From Methanobrevibacter sp. (GTDB lineage Archaea; Methanobacteriota; Methanobacteria; Methanobacteriales; Methanobacteriaceae): DNA of 64,000 nucleotides. The stretch covers positions 33,154 to 97,153 of the forward strand of contig NZ_JAFQXT010000003.1 of assembly GCF_017406825.1 (NCBI RefSeq), read 5' to 3'. A program made the position numbers and the translations under genes. Below are positions 18,686 to 27,027 of this stretch, one piece after another; the first letter of the stretch is position 1, and every line of letters starts with the position of its first letter. Below the pieces are notes generated by a model that did no database searches, was not told the origin of the DNA, and saw only the letters and a list, made by a program, of their open reading frames with translations.

Positions 18686-19627
18686 ATGAATGAAAATCTC
18701 TACAAACTATTTGATGAAGTGTTCATTCCAGATTTTTCCATAACTGGTGATGATTCTCGAAAGATTATTGATTTGGGCGAATATGGTAAGCTTGAAACAT
18801 ATTCGTTATATCAGGGCATTGTGCTTGCATTCATTGATATTGACCTAAAAAACTATGGGGAAGTTTTTATTGAGGATGAATTGCCTTCCAGATTGCTTGA
18901 AATCAATCATTGCTTGGATGGCAGGTATGCTTATACTGTGGGTGATGATGAGGTACTCTATTTCGGCAAAGGTGATTTGTGCATTAGTATCCATTATTTA
19001 ACTAAGACATTTCCTGATTTTCCTTTAGGTTACTATAAAGGTTTGGAGATTTTCATTGATGTTGATGTGGCAAACGATTTTGTAAAAGAGCATATTCCTC
19101 ATTTTGATTTGGTCGAGTTTTATGAGGAATTGGAGAAAACAAACGCTTATCGTCTGGTTCGTTCCAATGATAGGATAGATCATGTCATCGGCGAGTTGTA
19201 TAGTGTTGATGAGAGGATTAATATTCCTTATTATAAGTTGAAATGCCTTGAATTGTTGTTGTTTTTCTCAATTACAAATTTTGTTGGTAGTGATGGTATT
19301 TCCCTTTCTAAAAAGCAAGTGAGGATTGTTGAAAATGTTAAGAGGGATTTAATTTCCAATTTGGATAGTAAAATCACTATTGATGAGTTGGCCAATAGGT
19401 ATGGAATCAGTAAAACTGCACTTAAGAATTGTTTTAGGGAAGTCTATGGTAAGCCCATATTTAGATGGAGAAAGGAATATAAACTTGATTATGCCTGTAA
19501 ATTAATTGAAAAGGGTGATTTGTCCATTTCAGAGATTTCCAAAAAAGTGGGATACTCTTCCCCTTCAAAATTCAGTCAGGCTTTTAAGGATTATATCGGA
19601 TGCACCCCTTCAGAGTACAATAAATAA
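18686..19627 (+). CDS. AraC-family transcriptional regulator
   Basis: A 313-residue regulator. The last 100 residues form the AraC/XylS double helix-turn-helix: ITIDELANRYGISKTALKNCFREVYGKPIFRWRKEYKLDYACKLI, then SISEISKKVGYSSPSKFSQAFKDYIGCTPSEYNK. The N-terminal 200 residues lack a recognised domain but resemble the sensor part of siderophore-linked regulators such as YbtA. AraC regulators are rare in archaea and the gene is probably of bacterial origin. It lies just upstream of the IrtAB-like and ECF transporters, and three TTTTGTCTTTTTRG repeats follow it, likely its binding sites. Confidence 0.85.
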   Translation: MNENLYKLFDEVFIPDFSITGDDSRKIIDLGEYGKLETYSLYQGIVLAFIDIDLKNYGEVFIEDELPSRLLEINHCLDGRYAYTVGDDEVLYFGKGDLCISIHYLTKTFPDFPLGYYKGLEIFIDVDVANDFVKEHIPHFDLVEFYEELEKTNAYRLVRSNDRIDHVIGELYSVDERINIPYYKLKCLELLLFFSITNFVGSDGISLSKKQVRIVENVKRDLISNLDSKITIDELANRYGISKTALKNCFREVYGKPIFRWRKEYKLDYACKLIEKGDLSISEISKKVGYSSPSKFSQAFKDYIGCTPSEYNK

Positions 19628-19629
19628 TT

Positions 19630-19798
19630 TTTTGTCTTTTTGGTATATTTTTTGTCTTTTTAGTTCAAATACCTTTATATACTTATTTTTATTATATTTA
19701 TATTGAAAATTGGTTTATTTAATCATTTTTTTTTAAAAATACTTTAAATTAGTCTATTATTTGTTTTTTTGGATATTTTAAGTGTTTTGTCTTTTTAG
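19630..19798. repeat. Three direct repeats TTTTGTCTTTTTRG
   Basis: Copies at 19630-19643, 19650-19663 and 19785-19798. The first two are 20 bp apart, close to two helical turns, the spacing expected for an AraC-type protein with two helix-turn-helix units. The third ends a few bases before the TATA-like TTAAAAATT of the ABC operon. Probable operators for the adjacent regulator. Confidence 0.5.
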
Positions 19799-19812
19799 AT
19801 TACTTAAAAATT

Positions 19813-19828
19813 TTTAGGTAAACCTAAA
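19813..19828. promoter_or_regulatory. DtxR/SirR-like metal box upstream of the ABC-ECF operon
   Basis: TTTAGGTAAACCTAAA is a perfect inverted repeat with core TTAGG-N4-CCTAA (19814-19827), the form of operators bound by DtxR/SirR/IdeR iron regulators. It lies between the TATA-like element (about 19804-19811) and the RBS AGGAG (19839-19843), where a bound repressor would block initiation. A second copy precedes the 26.3 kb operon. Confidence 0.6.
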
Positions 19829-19849
19829 TTAATTTATTAGGAGATTTAA

Positions 19850-21643
19850 ATGTCAAAGACTCAAAGTAAGAATAAATTTATAAGATTACTTAATTTTTCG
19901 GGTAATTACAAGTATCTATCCATCATTGGTATGGTATTATCCGCTTTAAGTGCCATAAGTCTATTGATTCCATTTATCTATATTTGGGATGTCGTCAATG
20001 CATTGTTGACAGTGGCTCCAGATTTCACTAAATCCCAGAATTTGGGAACATATGCATTCAATGCATTCTTTTTTGCAGTTTTGGGAATTGCACTAAACTT
20101 TTGCGGATTGATGGGAACACACTTGTCAGCATTTAAAAATGAAAAGAACATGAAGGATGCTGCACTAAAGCATTTGTTAAAACTTCCTTTGGGATATTTC
20201 TCAAACCACACAAGCGGGGGACTTAGAAAAGTAATTGACTATTCAACAGCAAAAACTGAAACATTTTTGGCTCATCAATTATTTGACCTAACAGGGGCAA
20301 TTGTCACTCCAATAGCATTTCTAATATTGCTTTTCAGTTTTGATTGGATTTTAGGACTGATATGCTTAATTCCTATCATACTGTGTTTCTTATTCATGTA
20401 TCCAATGTTTTCAAAGGACTCACAGGATATCATGGCTGAATATCAAAAGTACCTGGAGGAAATGAATGGTGAAGCGGTGGAATATGTAAGGGGAATTCCA
20501 GTTACAAAAGCATTTCAACAAAGCGTATATTCATTTAAAAATTTCATCAAATCTATTAGAAACTATGGAAAGTTCTCAGCGGAATATTCCTTATCAACAC
20601 AACTTCCAATGACCGCGTTCACAGTTTCAATCAATGGATTTTTCGCATTGTTGATTCCTGCAGGAATATTGCTTGCAGGATCACTGGTGGACGTAAAATT
20701 CTTTGCAAATTTCATGTTCTATATTATATTCACACCAATATGTGCAGTCATGATGAACAGGATAATGACAGTATCACAGGACTGGATGATGGCCAGCTAT
20801 GCATTGGAAAGTATTGAAGAGATATTAAATGAGAAGCCCCTTCCGGAAGCGTCCAACCCTCAAAAACCTAAAAATCATTCAATCGCTTTTGAGGGGGTTT
20901 ACTTTGATTATGATGATGCAAACTCAGATGAGCACATCCTGAACGATGTGAATCTTAAAATCAATGAAAACGATTCAGTGGCATTAGTCGGACCGTCAGG
21001 AGGTGGAAAAACCACAATTGCATCATTGATTCCAAGATTTTGGGATGTGGGACAAGGTTCCATTAAAGTTGGGGATGTTGACGTAAGGGATATCTCAACT
21101 AAAGAACTGATGGAAAACATATCATTCGTTTTCCAAAATACAACCCTGTTTAAAGATTCAATCTACAATAATGTAGCAATCGGCCGAAAAGGCGCATCAA
21201 GAAGTGAAGTTGAAAATGCGTTAAGCTTGGCACAATGTGATGATATTATTGATGAGCTTCCAGATGGAATTGATACAGTGATTGGAAGTGAAGGAACATA
21301 TCTCTCAGGAGGCCAGCAACAGAGAATTGCGCTTGCACGTGCAATACTTAAGGATGCTCCAATCATCATCTTAGATGAGGCTACCGCATTGGCCGATCCT
21401 GACAATGAATACATGATTCAAAAGGCAATCTCAGAGATTACAAAAGATAAAACTGTAATCATGATTGCACATAGACTGTCCACAGTCAAAAATGTGGATA
21501 AGATATATGTTGTTGATAACGGCAGGATTGTCGAGGAGGGCAATCATGATTCATTAGTTGAAAAAGACGGACTTTATTCAAGGATGTGGGATGAATTCAA
21601 CAAATCCATACAATGGAAAGTTAAAAGCGAGGAGATAGTATGA
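19850..21643 (+). CDS. ABC half-transporter, IrtA/YbtP-like
   Basis: A membrane domain of about 330 residues with six predicted helices is fused to a nucleotide-binding domain: Walker A GPSGGGKTT (about residue 381), Q-loop VFQNTTLF, signature LSGGQQQR, Walker B IIILDEA, H-loop AHRLST. It is exporter-type, but the next gene is a similar half-transporter and the context (AraC regulator, metal box, ECF importer) resembles IrtAB/YbtPQ, exporter-fold pairs that import iron-siderophores. Start ATG with AGGAG 6 bases upstream. The stop overlaps the next start by 4 bases, implying a heterodimer. Substrate is inferred. Confidence 0.85.
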   Translation: MSKTQSKNKFIRLLNFSGNYKYLSIIGMVLSALSAISLLIPFIYIWDVVNALLTVAPDFTKSQNLGTYAFNAFFFAVLGIALNFCGLMGTHLSAFKNEKNMKDAALKHLLKLPLGYFSNHTSGGLRKVIDYSTAKTETFLAHQLFDLTGAIVTPIAFLILLFSFDWILGLICLIPIILCFLFMYPMFSKDSQDIMAEYQKYLEEMNGEAVEYVRGIPVTKAFQQSVYSFKNFIKSIRNYGKFSAEYSLSTQLPMTAFTVSINGFFALLIPAGILLAGSLVDVKFFANFMFYIIFTPICAVMMNRIMTVSQDWMMASYALESIEEILNEKPLPEASNPQKPKNHSIAFEGVYFDYDDANSDEHILNDVNLKINENDSVALVGPSGGGKTTIASLIPRFWDVGQGSIKVGDVDVRDISTKELMENISFVFQNTTLFKDSIYNNVAIGRKGASRSEVENALSLAQCDDIIDELPDGIDTVIGSEGTYLSGGQQQRIALARAILKDAPIIILDEATALADPDNEYMIQKAISEITKDKTVIMIAHRLSTVKNVDKIYVVDNGRIVEEGNHDSLVEKDGLYSRMWDEFNKSIQWKVKSEEIV

Positions 21644-23385
21644 TATCTGAGTTTTTCCAAACAAGATTCGGACTTACTAAAGAGGGGGCTGATAATTTAA
21701 TCAAGGGCATTCTTTACACTGCTCTTTTAGACATTTCATTAATGTTTCCGGTGGGTTTGTATTCACTTCTAATCTATATGTGGATAGAACCATTGACAGG
21801 AGGCGAAATCGTCGACCCGAATCTTGGAATGTTTATCGTGTTAATATTAATTGTTCTGGGAATCATATTCGCATTCGCATGGAAACAATATCACTTTGTG
21901 TTCAATACCACTTACACTGAAAGTGAAAACAGGAGAATCAATTTAGGCGAGAACCTAAGAAAGCTCCCATTGTCATTTTTTGAAAATAGGGATTTGGCTG
22001 ACCTAACCTCCACAATCATGAATGACTGCACTGATTTGGAGCATGTTTTCTCTCATGCGGTTCCGCAATTGCTTGGTTCAATCCTATCGTTATGCCTTGT
22101 GTCAATTGGATTGCTGATATTTGATTGGAGATTGGCTATTGCCCTTTTATGGGTGGTTCCAGTTGCATTCATAATTTTATATGCTTCAAAAAAACTCATC
22201 TACAAAGGAGGAAATCTGGTGATGGCCGATTTGCTCAAGTGTGGAGATGCAATGCAGGAGTGCATTGAGTCAATTAGGGATTTGAAATCATATAATCATG
22301 AAGAGGAGTATTACGATAGGATTACTGGTTTGACATCAACTATTGAAAAGTCCAGACTTAAAGCGGAATTAATGTCTGCGGCAGGTGTAGTGACCGGCAA
22401 GGTCTTTTTAAATTTAGGAATAGTCTCTGTGATTCTTTTAGGTTCCTATTTGATACTGAATTCACAGATTACAATTTTCACATTGCTGATATTCCTTATC
22501 GCTTCGGCTACAATCTATGCTCCTGTTGAAAATGGATTGATGTTCCTGTCTGAAATTTTCATGATGGACAATAAGATTTTAAGGTCAAAAGAAATAGAAG
22601 CGCAGGTTATCGAAGGTGGCTTGACTGATTATTCTCTTGACGGATATGATGTTGAATTTAAGGATGTCAATTTCAACTATGATGATTTGAAGGATGTTCT
22701 AAATGACATAACATTTACTGCAAAACAGGGTGAAGTGACCGCCCTTGTAGGGCCTTCCGGTGGGGGAAAATCAACAGTTTCAAAACTCGCCGCAAGATTT
22801 TGGGATCCTGTTTCCGGTAAAGTTTCACTTGGAGGCCAGGACCTGTCAAAACTGGACTCTGAAAAGCTTCTTGAAAACTTCTCAATAGTTTTCCAGGATG
22901 TGATACTCTTTAACAATTCCATTTTGGAAAACATTCGGGTCGGTCGAAAGGATGCAACCGATGATGAAGTGATTCAGGCAGCGAAACTTGCTGAATGTGA
23001 CGAGTTTGTATCCAAACTCACCGACGGTTATGACACAGTCATAGGGGAGAACGGTGAGCTATTGTCAGGCGGTCAAAGGCAAAGGATTTCAATTGCAAGG
23101 GCAATGCTCAAGGACGCCAATGTAATCCTTTTGGATGAGGCCACTTCATTTTTGGATGTTGAGAATGAATCCAAAATCCAAAGGGCGCTGTCAGAACTAA
23201 TCAAAAACAAGACCGTGATCATCATTGCCCACAGGATGCGTACAATTGCAAATGCCGATAAGATTGTTGTTTTGGACGACGGCAGAATTGCCGAACAGGG
23301 AACCCCTGAGGAACTGCTTGCAAAAGACGGACTGTTCAAGAGGATGGTTGAATTGCAAAACTTAAGTGGAGAATGGCAAATCTGA
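21640..23385 (+). CDS. ABC half-transporter, IrtB/YbtQ-like partner
   Basis: 581 residues, membrane domain then ATPase: Walker A GPSGGGKST (about residue 371), Q-loop VFQDVILF, signature LSGGQRQR, Walker B VILLDEA followed by TSFLD, H-loop AHRMRT. It overlaps the preceding gene by ATGA, the usual sign of a stoichiometric heterodimer. In both proteins the base after Walker B is not the standard TSALD (TALAD and TSFLD). ATP hydrolysis motifs look intact. It probably moves a metal chelate; the direction cannot be told from sequence. Confidence 0.85.
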   Translation: MISEFFQTRFGLTKEGADNLIKGILYTALLDISLMFPVGLYSLLIYMWIEPLTGGEIVDPNLGMFIVLILIVLGIIFAFAWKQYHFVFNTTYTESENRRINLGENLRKLPLSFFENRDLADLTSTIMNDCTDLEHVFSHAVPQLLGSILSLCLVSIGLLIFDWRLAIALLWVVPVAFIILYASKKLIYKGGNLVMADLLKCGDAMQECIESIRDLKSYNHEEEYYDRITGLTSTIEKSRLKAELMSAAGVVTGKVFLNLGIVSVILLGSYLILNSQITIFTLLIFLIASATIYAPVENGLMFLSEIFMMDNKILRSKEIEAQVIEGGLTDYSLDGYDVEFKDVNFNYDDLKDVLNDITFTAKQGEVTALVGPSGGGKSTVSKLAARFWDPVSGKVSLGGQDLSKLDSEKLLENFSIVFQDVILFNNSILENIRVGRKDATDDEVIQAAKLAECDEFVSKLTDGYDTVIGENGELLSGGQRQRISIARAMLKDANVILLDEATSFLDVENESKIQRALSELIKNKTVIIIAHRMRTIANADKIVVLDDGRIAEQGTPEELLAKDGLFKRMVELQNLSGEWQI

Positions 23386-23433
23386 TTCTCCAGTTTATTC
23401 TCATTGTTTTAAAAAAATTAGGAGGAAAATAAA

Positions 23434-24015
23434 ATGAGCGAAAGATTAAACGTAAAAGACCTAATCACTGTGGGAATATTCTCAGTGATTATAATAGTGT
23501 TGATATTCATTTTCGGAATGTTGGGATACATCCCGATATTGATGATAGCGCTGCCGATACTGGCGGCATTGATTTGTGGAATTCCATTCATGCTGTTCCT
23601 GACAAGAGTGAACAAGTTCGGAATGGTTACATTGATGGGTTTGATTTTAGGAATAGTGATGTTTTTAAGCGGTCATACTTGGGTTCCAATATTGGTGTTC
23701 ACATTATGTGCATTCATTGCAGATTGCATCCTGAAGATGGGAGATTACTCTTCTGTTAAAAATTCCATCGTTGCACATGGTGTTTTCATATTGGGAGTAA
23801 TGGGAAACATGTTGCCGTTTTTCATCATGAGAGATTTCTATTTAAATGGATTACGTTCCTCAATGGGTGCAGATTATGTTAATGTTATTTCTCCATTCAT
23901 AAACACTCCCGTTTTGATAGTTTTAATCATATTGACATTCATTGTGGGAATGGCAAGCGCATATGTTGGAAAAATAGTTTTGAAAAAACACTTTGAAAAA
24001 GCAGGCATTGCTTAA
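23434..24015 (+). CDS. MptD/Trep_Strep-family ECF transporter S component
   Basis: A 193-residue integral membrane protein with about six helices. The start VKDLITVGIFSVIIIVLIFIFGMLGYIPILMIALPILAALICGIPFMLFLTRVNKFGMVTLMG matches the TIGR02185 S-component family. It would bind the substrate and dock on the EcfT subunit encoded next. RBS AGGAGG precedes the ATG. Substrates of this family are unproven; the neighbours suggest a metal chelate or a cofactor. Confidence 0.8.
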   Translation: MSERLNVKDLITVGIFSVIIIVLIFIFGMLGYIPILMIALPILAALICGIPFMLFLTRVNKFGMVTLMGLILGIVMFLSGHTWVPILVFTLCAFIADCILKMGDYSSVKNSIVAHGVFILGVMGNMLPFFIMRDFYLNGLRSSMGADYVNVISPFINTPVLIVLIILTFIVGMASAYVGKIVLKKHFEKAGIA

Positions 24016-24027
24016 AAGGTGATATTT

Positions 24028-24747
24028 ATGGGATTAGGACTAAATTTCACTCTGGATCCGAAAACTAAAATTATAATTCTGGCAATTTTGAGTTTCATGG
24101 TTTTTAATGATGTTTCATTGTACATTAGTGGAATTTTGGTTTTAATTCCATTCATCTGTTTGTTTTTTTCCAATCATAAGAAATCAGCTATAATATACAT
24201 TATAGCATATATTGCTGCAAAATATGTTCAAATTTATATTCTCCCAACGGCAACAGGACTATTGGCAATAATACTGATTACATTTAGCTACACTGCTTCT
24301 AGAATGTTGCCGATTATAATGATGGGATATTATACGATAACGACAACAAAGGTAAGTGAATTCATAGCGTCCATGGAAAAAAGTAATATTCCAAAAGACA
24401 TTATCATACCTGTCTCAGTTGTTTTCAGGTATATCCCATCAGTTTTTGAAGAAATCAAATTAATCACAAATGCAATGAAAATGAGAGGATTCGGATTAAA
24501 TATCAAATCATTGAAAAACCCTTTAAAACTGATCGAATTTTACATGATTCCTATTTTAATCAGTGCCGTTAAAACAGCTGATGAGCTATCTGCAGCTTCC
24601 CTAACAAGGGGACTTAGCAATCCAGAAAAAAGAACCCATCTTCTTGAGGTCAAGTTCACCCGGATGGACTATGTTCTTTTGGCATTGACAATAATAGGAT
24701 TTGGAATTTATGCATTTAACTTTTTAAGAGGTGTCGCAATTGCTTAA
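24028..24747 (+). CDS. ECF transporter transmembrane subunit EcfT
   Basis: CbiQ/EcfT-type membrane scaffold linking the S component to the ATPases. It has the N-terminal helices (DPKTKIIILAILSFMVFNDVSLYISGILVLIPFICLFF) and the cytoplasmic coupling region with the A-R-G motifs in NAMKMRGF and AASLTRGLSNPEKRTHLLEVKF. The ATG at 24028 is chosen because AAGGTGA (24016-24022) is 5 bases upstream; the earlier GTG at 24019 overlaps that site. Confidence 0.82.
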   Translation: MGLGLNFTLDPKTKIIILAILSFMVFNDVSLYISGILVLIPFICLFFSNHKKSAIIYIIAYIAAKYVQIYILPTATGLLAIILITFSYTASRMLPIIMMGYYTITTTKVSEFIASMEKSNIPKDIIIPVSVVFRYIPSVFEEIKLITNAMKMRGFGLNIKSLKNPLKLIEFYMIPILISAVKTADELSAASLTRGLSNPEKRTHLLEVKFTRMDYVLLALTIIGFGIYAFNFLRGVAIA

Positions 24748-26179
24748 AATGAGAGATGTCTCATTCTCATATGATAAGGACAAAAACCTGGATAACATTA
24801 ATGTGGACATTAGGGAAGGTGAAGTCATTCTGCTATGCGGGGAATCCGGTTGCGGAAAAACAACTATTACACGTTTCTTAAATGGACTCATACCAAATTT
24901 TTTTGACGGAAAACGCCAAGGTAATGTATATCTAAACGATGAATTGATTAGTGAAATGCCGATATATGAGATATCCAAGAATGTCGGATCGGTTTTTCAA
25001 AATCCTAAAACCCAATTCTTCAATGTGGATACCACCAGTGAAGTTGTATTCGGATGTGAAAATCTATCAATGCCTATTGATGATATTCAAAATCGTTTAG
25101 ATAATGTTGTTGATGATTTTCAAATATCACATCTATTGGATAAAAGCATTTTCAAGTTATCCGGTGGTGAAAAGCAAAAGATTGCCTGCGCATCAGTTTC
25201 AGCGGTCCATCCGGACATTTTAATTTTAGATGAGCCCTCTTCCAACCTTGATTCAAGATCAAGTTGGGATTTTGAGAATATAATCCGGAAATGGAAAAGC
25301 CAGGGCAAAACAGTTGTCATTGCAGAGCATAAGCTATTCTTTTTAAGTGATGTTGTTGATAGGGTTCTCTTTTTGAATAACGGTAGAATAACAGATGAAT
25401 GGTCAATTGAAGAGTTCAGACAGATTAATCATAGGGAATTCGGCTTGAGGCAACTGAATCTTGAAAATTTGACATGCAAGCGAAAGGAATATTATTCAGA
25501 TTCTCCAGAATTCATGGAACTTAAAAACTTCAGGTTCCACTATGGCAAAAGACAGGTTCTGGATATTGATGATGTCAAGATTCCAAAAAATGAGGTCATA
25601 GCCATAATTGGAAAGAACGGTGCCGGCAAATCAACTTTTGCAAATTGTTTATGTGGCCTTAAAAGGTCATGCAAAGGCCAATTGATTTGGGACAATGACG
25701 CATTAAAAAGAAATGACAGGCTTAAAAAGACATATATGGTAATGCAGGATGTCAATCATCAGCTCTTCACTGAAAGCGTGTTGGATGAGGTATTGCTAAG
25801 TATGGATGATGAGAATTTCGAACTGGCCGAAGAAATACTGACAAACCTAAACCTGATTCATCTAAAGGATGCGCATCCAATGGCATTGTCTGGTGGTGAA
25901 AAGCAAAGGGTTGCTATAGCATCCGCAATAGCGTCTGAAAAAGAAATATTGATTTTTGATGAGCCGACAAGTGGTCTTGATTTGAAAAACATGATGAAAG
26001 TAAGTGAAAACTTAATCTACTTGCAGAAACTTGGAATCACATCATTTATCATAACTCATGATTATGAGTTGATTATGGAGGCTTGTTCTCATGTGTTGCA
26101 TATGGATGATGGAAGAATAGTTGACAGCTATAAAATCAATGAGGAAAAATTGAAAAAATTCTTTTTGAATTCAAATTAA
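24740..26179 (+). CDS. ECF transporter ATPase with two fused nucleotide-binding domains
   Basis: Two ABC ATPase domains in one chain. Domain 1: Walker A GESGCGKTT, signature LSGGEKQK, Walker B ILILDEPSSNLD. Domain 2 (from about residue 255): Walker A GKNGAGKST, signature LSGGEKQR, Walker B ILIFDEPTSGLD. This fused EcfA1/A2 form replaces two separate subunits. The TTG at 24740 is preferred because GAGGTG (24728-24733) sits 6 bases before it; GTG 24731 lies inside that site. It overlaps the ecfT end by 8 bases. Last gene of the AraC-adjacent operon. Confidence 0.87.
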   Translation: MLKMRDVSFSYDKDKNLDNINVDIREGEVILLCGESGCGKTTITRFLNGLIPNFFDGKRQGNVYLNDELISEMPIYEISKNVGSVFQNPKTQFFNVDTTSEVVFGCENLSMPIDDIQNRLDNVVDDFQISHLLDKSIFKLSGGEKQKIACASVSAVHPDILILDEPSSNLDSRSSWDFENIIRKWKSQGKTVVIAEHKLFFLSDVVDRVLFLNNGRITDEWSIEEFRQINHREFGLRQLNLENLTCKRKEYYSDSPEFMELKNFRFHYGKRQVLDIDDVKIPKNEVIAIIGKNGAGKSTFANCLCGLKRSCKGQLIWDNDALKRNDRLKKTYMVMQDVNHQLFTESVLDEVLLSMDDENFELAEEILTNLNLIHLKDAHPMALSGGEKQRVAIASAIASEKEILIFDEPTSGLDLKNMMKVSENLIYLQKLGITSFIITHDYELIMEACSHVLHMDDGRIVDSYKINEEKLKKFFLNSN

Positions 26180-26243
26180 CCATTTTTCATCATCTTTTCT
26201 TTTTATCTCTCTATTTTTTGATTGCTTCTATAATCTATAAAAG

Positions 26244-26257
26244 TTAGGTATGCCTAA
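26244..26257. promoter_or_regulatory. DtxR/SirR-like metal box upstream of the FtsX-type ABC operon
   Basis: TTAGGTATGCCTAA, a perfect 5-4-5 inverted repeat, same arms as the box at 19814. It abuts a TATA-like TTTATATATT (26259-26268) on its upstream side and lies about 60 bases before the TTG start. The shared arms link the two transport operons to one regulator, by inference an iron or manganese sensor. Confidence 0.6.
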
Positions 26258-26318
26258 ATTTATATATTGTGTAAGATATATTATATAATGATTATTTACT
26301 TTTAAAGAAGGTGTAAAA

Positions 26319-27023
26319 TTGAGTACAATTATAGAATTTAAAAATGTGAATAAGGAGTACAAATCCGGAGACCACATTTTAAAAGCTATGGATAATGTTA
26401 ACTTCACAATTGACAGTGGAGAATTTGTTGTAATACTTGGACCGTCAGGTGCAGGCAAATCAACTTTATTAAACTTACTGGGGGGATTGGATTTTGTAAC
26501 TTCCGGCCAAATCATTGTAAACAATAATCATGTCGAATCATTCAGCGACAATCAGCTAACAGAGTACCGCGCCAGAAATGTCGGTTTCATATTCCAGTTC
26601 TATAACCTGATTCCAAATCTTACAGCACAGGAAAACATTGAACTTATGAAGGACATTGTTGATGTGGATATAGACGGATTAAGCGTTCTTGATTCAGTCG
26701 GCCTTAAAGACCATGCAAACCAGTTTCCCGCACAGCTTTCCGGTGGGGAGCAGCAAAGGGTATCCATCGCAAGGGCAGTGGCTAAAAGACCAACAATGCT
26801 TTTGTGCGATGAGCCCACAGGGGCATTGGACTCAAAAACAGGTGTTTTGATACTGAACCTGCTTCAGAGCATGAGCAATAATCAGAACACAACTGTTGTT
26901 ATCGTAACCCACAATGCAATACTTGCTGAAGCTGCAGATAAGGTTATCCGGATTAAGAATGGCCAGGTTGAAAGCATTGTCGTTAATGAAAACCCAAAAA
27001 ATGTCACTGATTTGGAATGGTGA
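26319..27023 (+). CDS. MacB/LolD-type ABC ATPase
   Basis: A 234-residue ATPase of the family that powers FtsX-like permeases. Walker A is [10 protein letters not shown]-loop [18 protein letters not shown], signature LSGGEQQR, Walker [13 protein letters not shown] and H-loop VTHN. It starts at TTG 26319 with GAAGGTG (26307-26313) 5 bases upstream. The permease gene follows after 4 bases. The family drives mechanotransmission for peptide or lipoprotein release or antibiotic efflux rather than classical import. Confidence 0.9.
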   Translation: MSTIIEFKNVNKEYKSGDHILKAMDNVNFTIDSGEFVVILGPSGAGKSTLLNLLGGLDFVTSGQIIVNNNHVESFSDNQLTEYRARNVGFIFQFYNLIPNLTAQENIELMKDIVDVDIDGLSVLDSVGLKDHANQFPAQLSGGEQQRVSIARAVAKRPTMLLCDEPTGALDSKTGVLILNLLQSMSNNQNTTVVIVTHNAILAEAADKVIRIKNGQVESIVVNENPKNVTDLEW

Positions 27024-27027
27024 GTTA

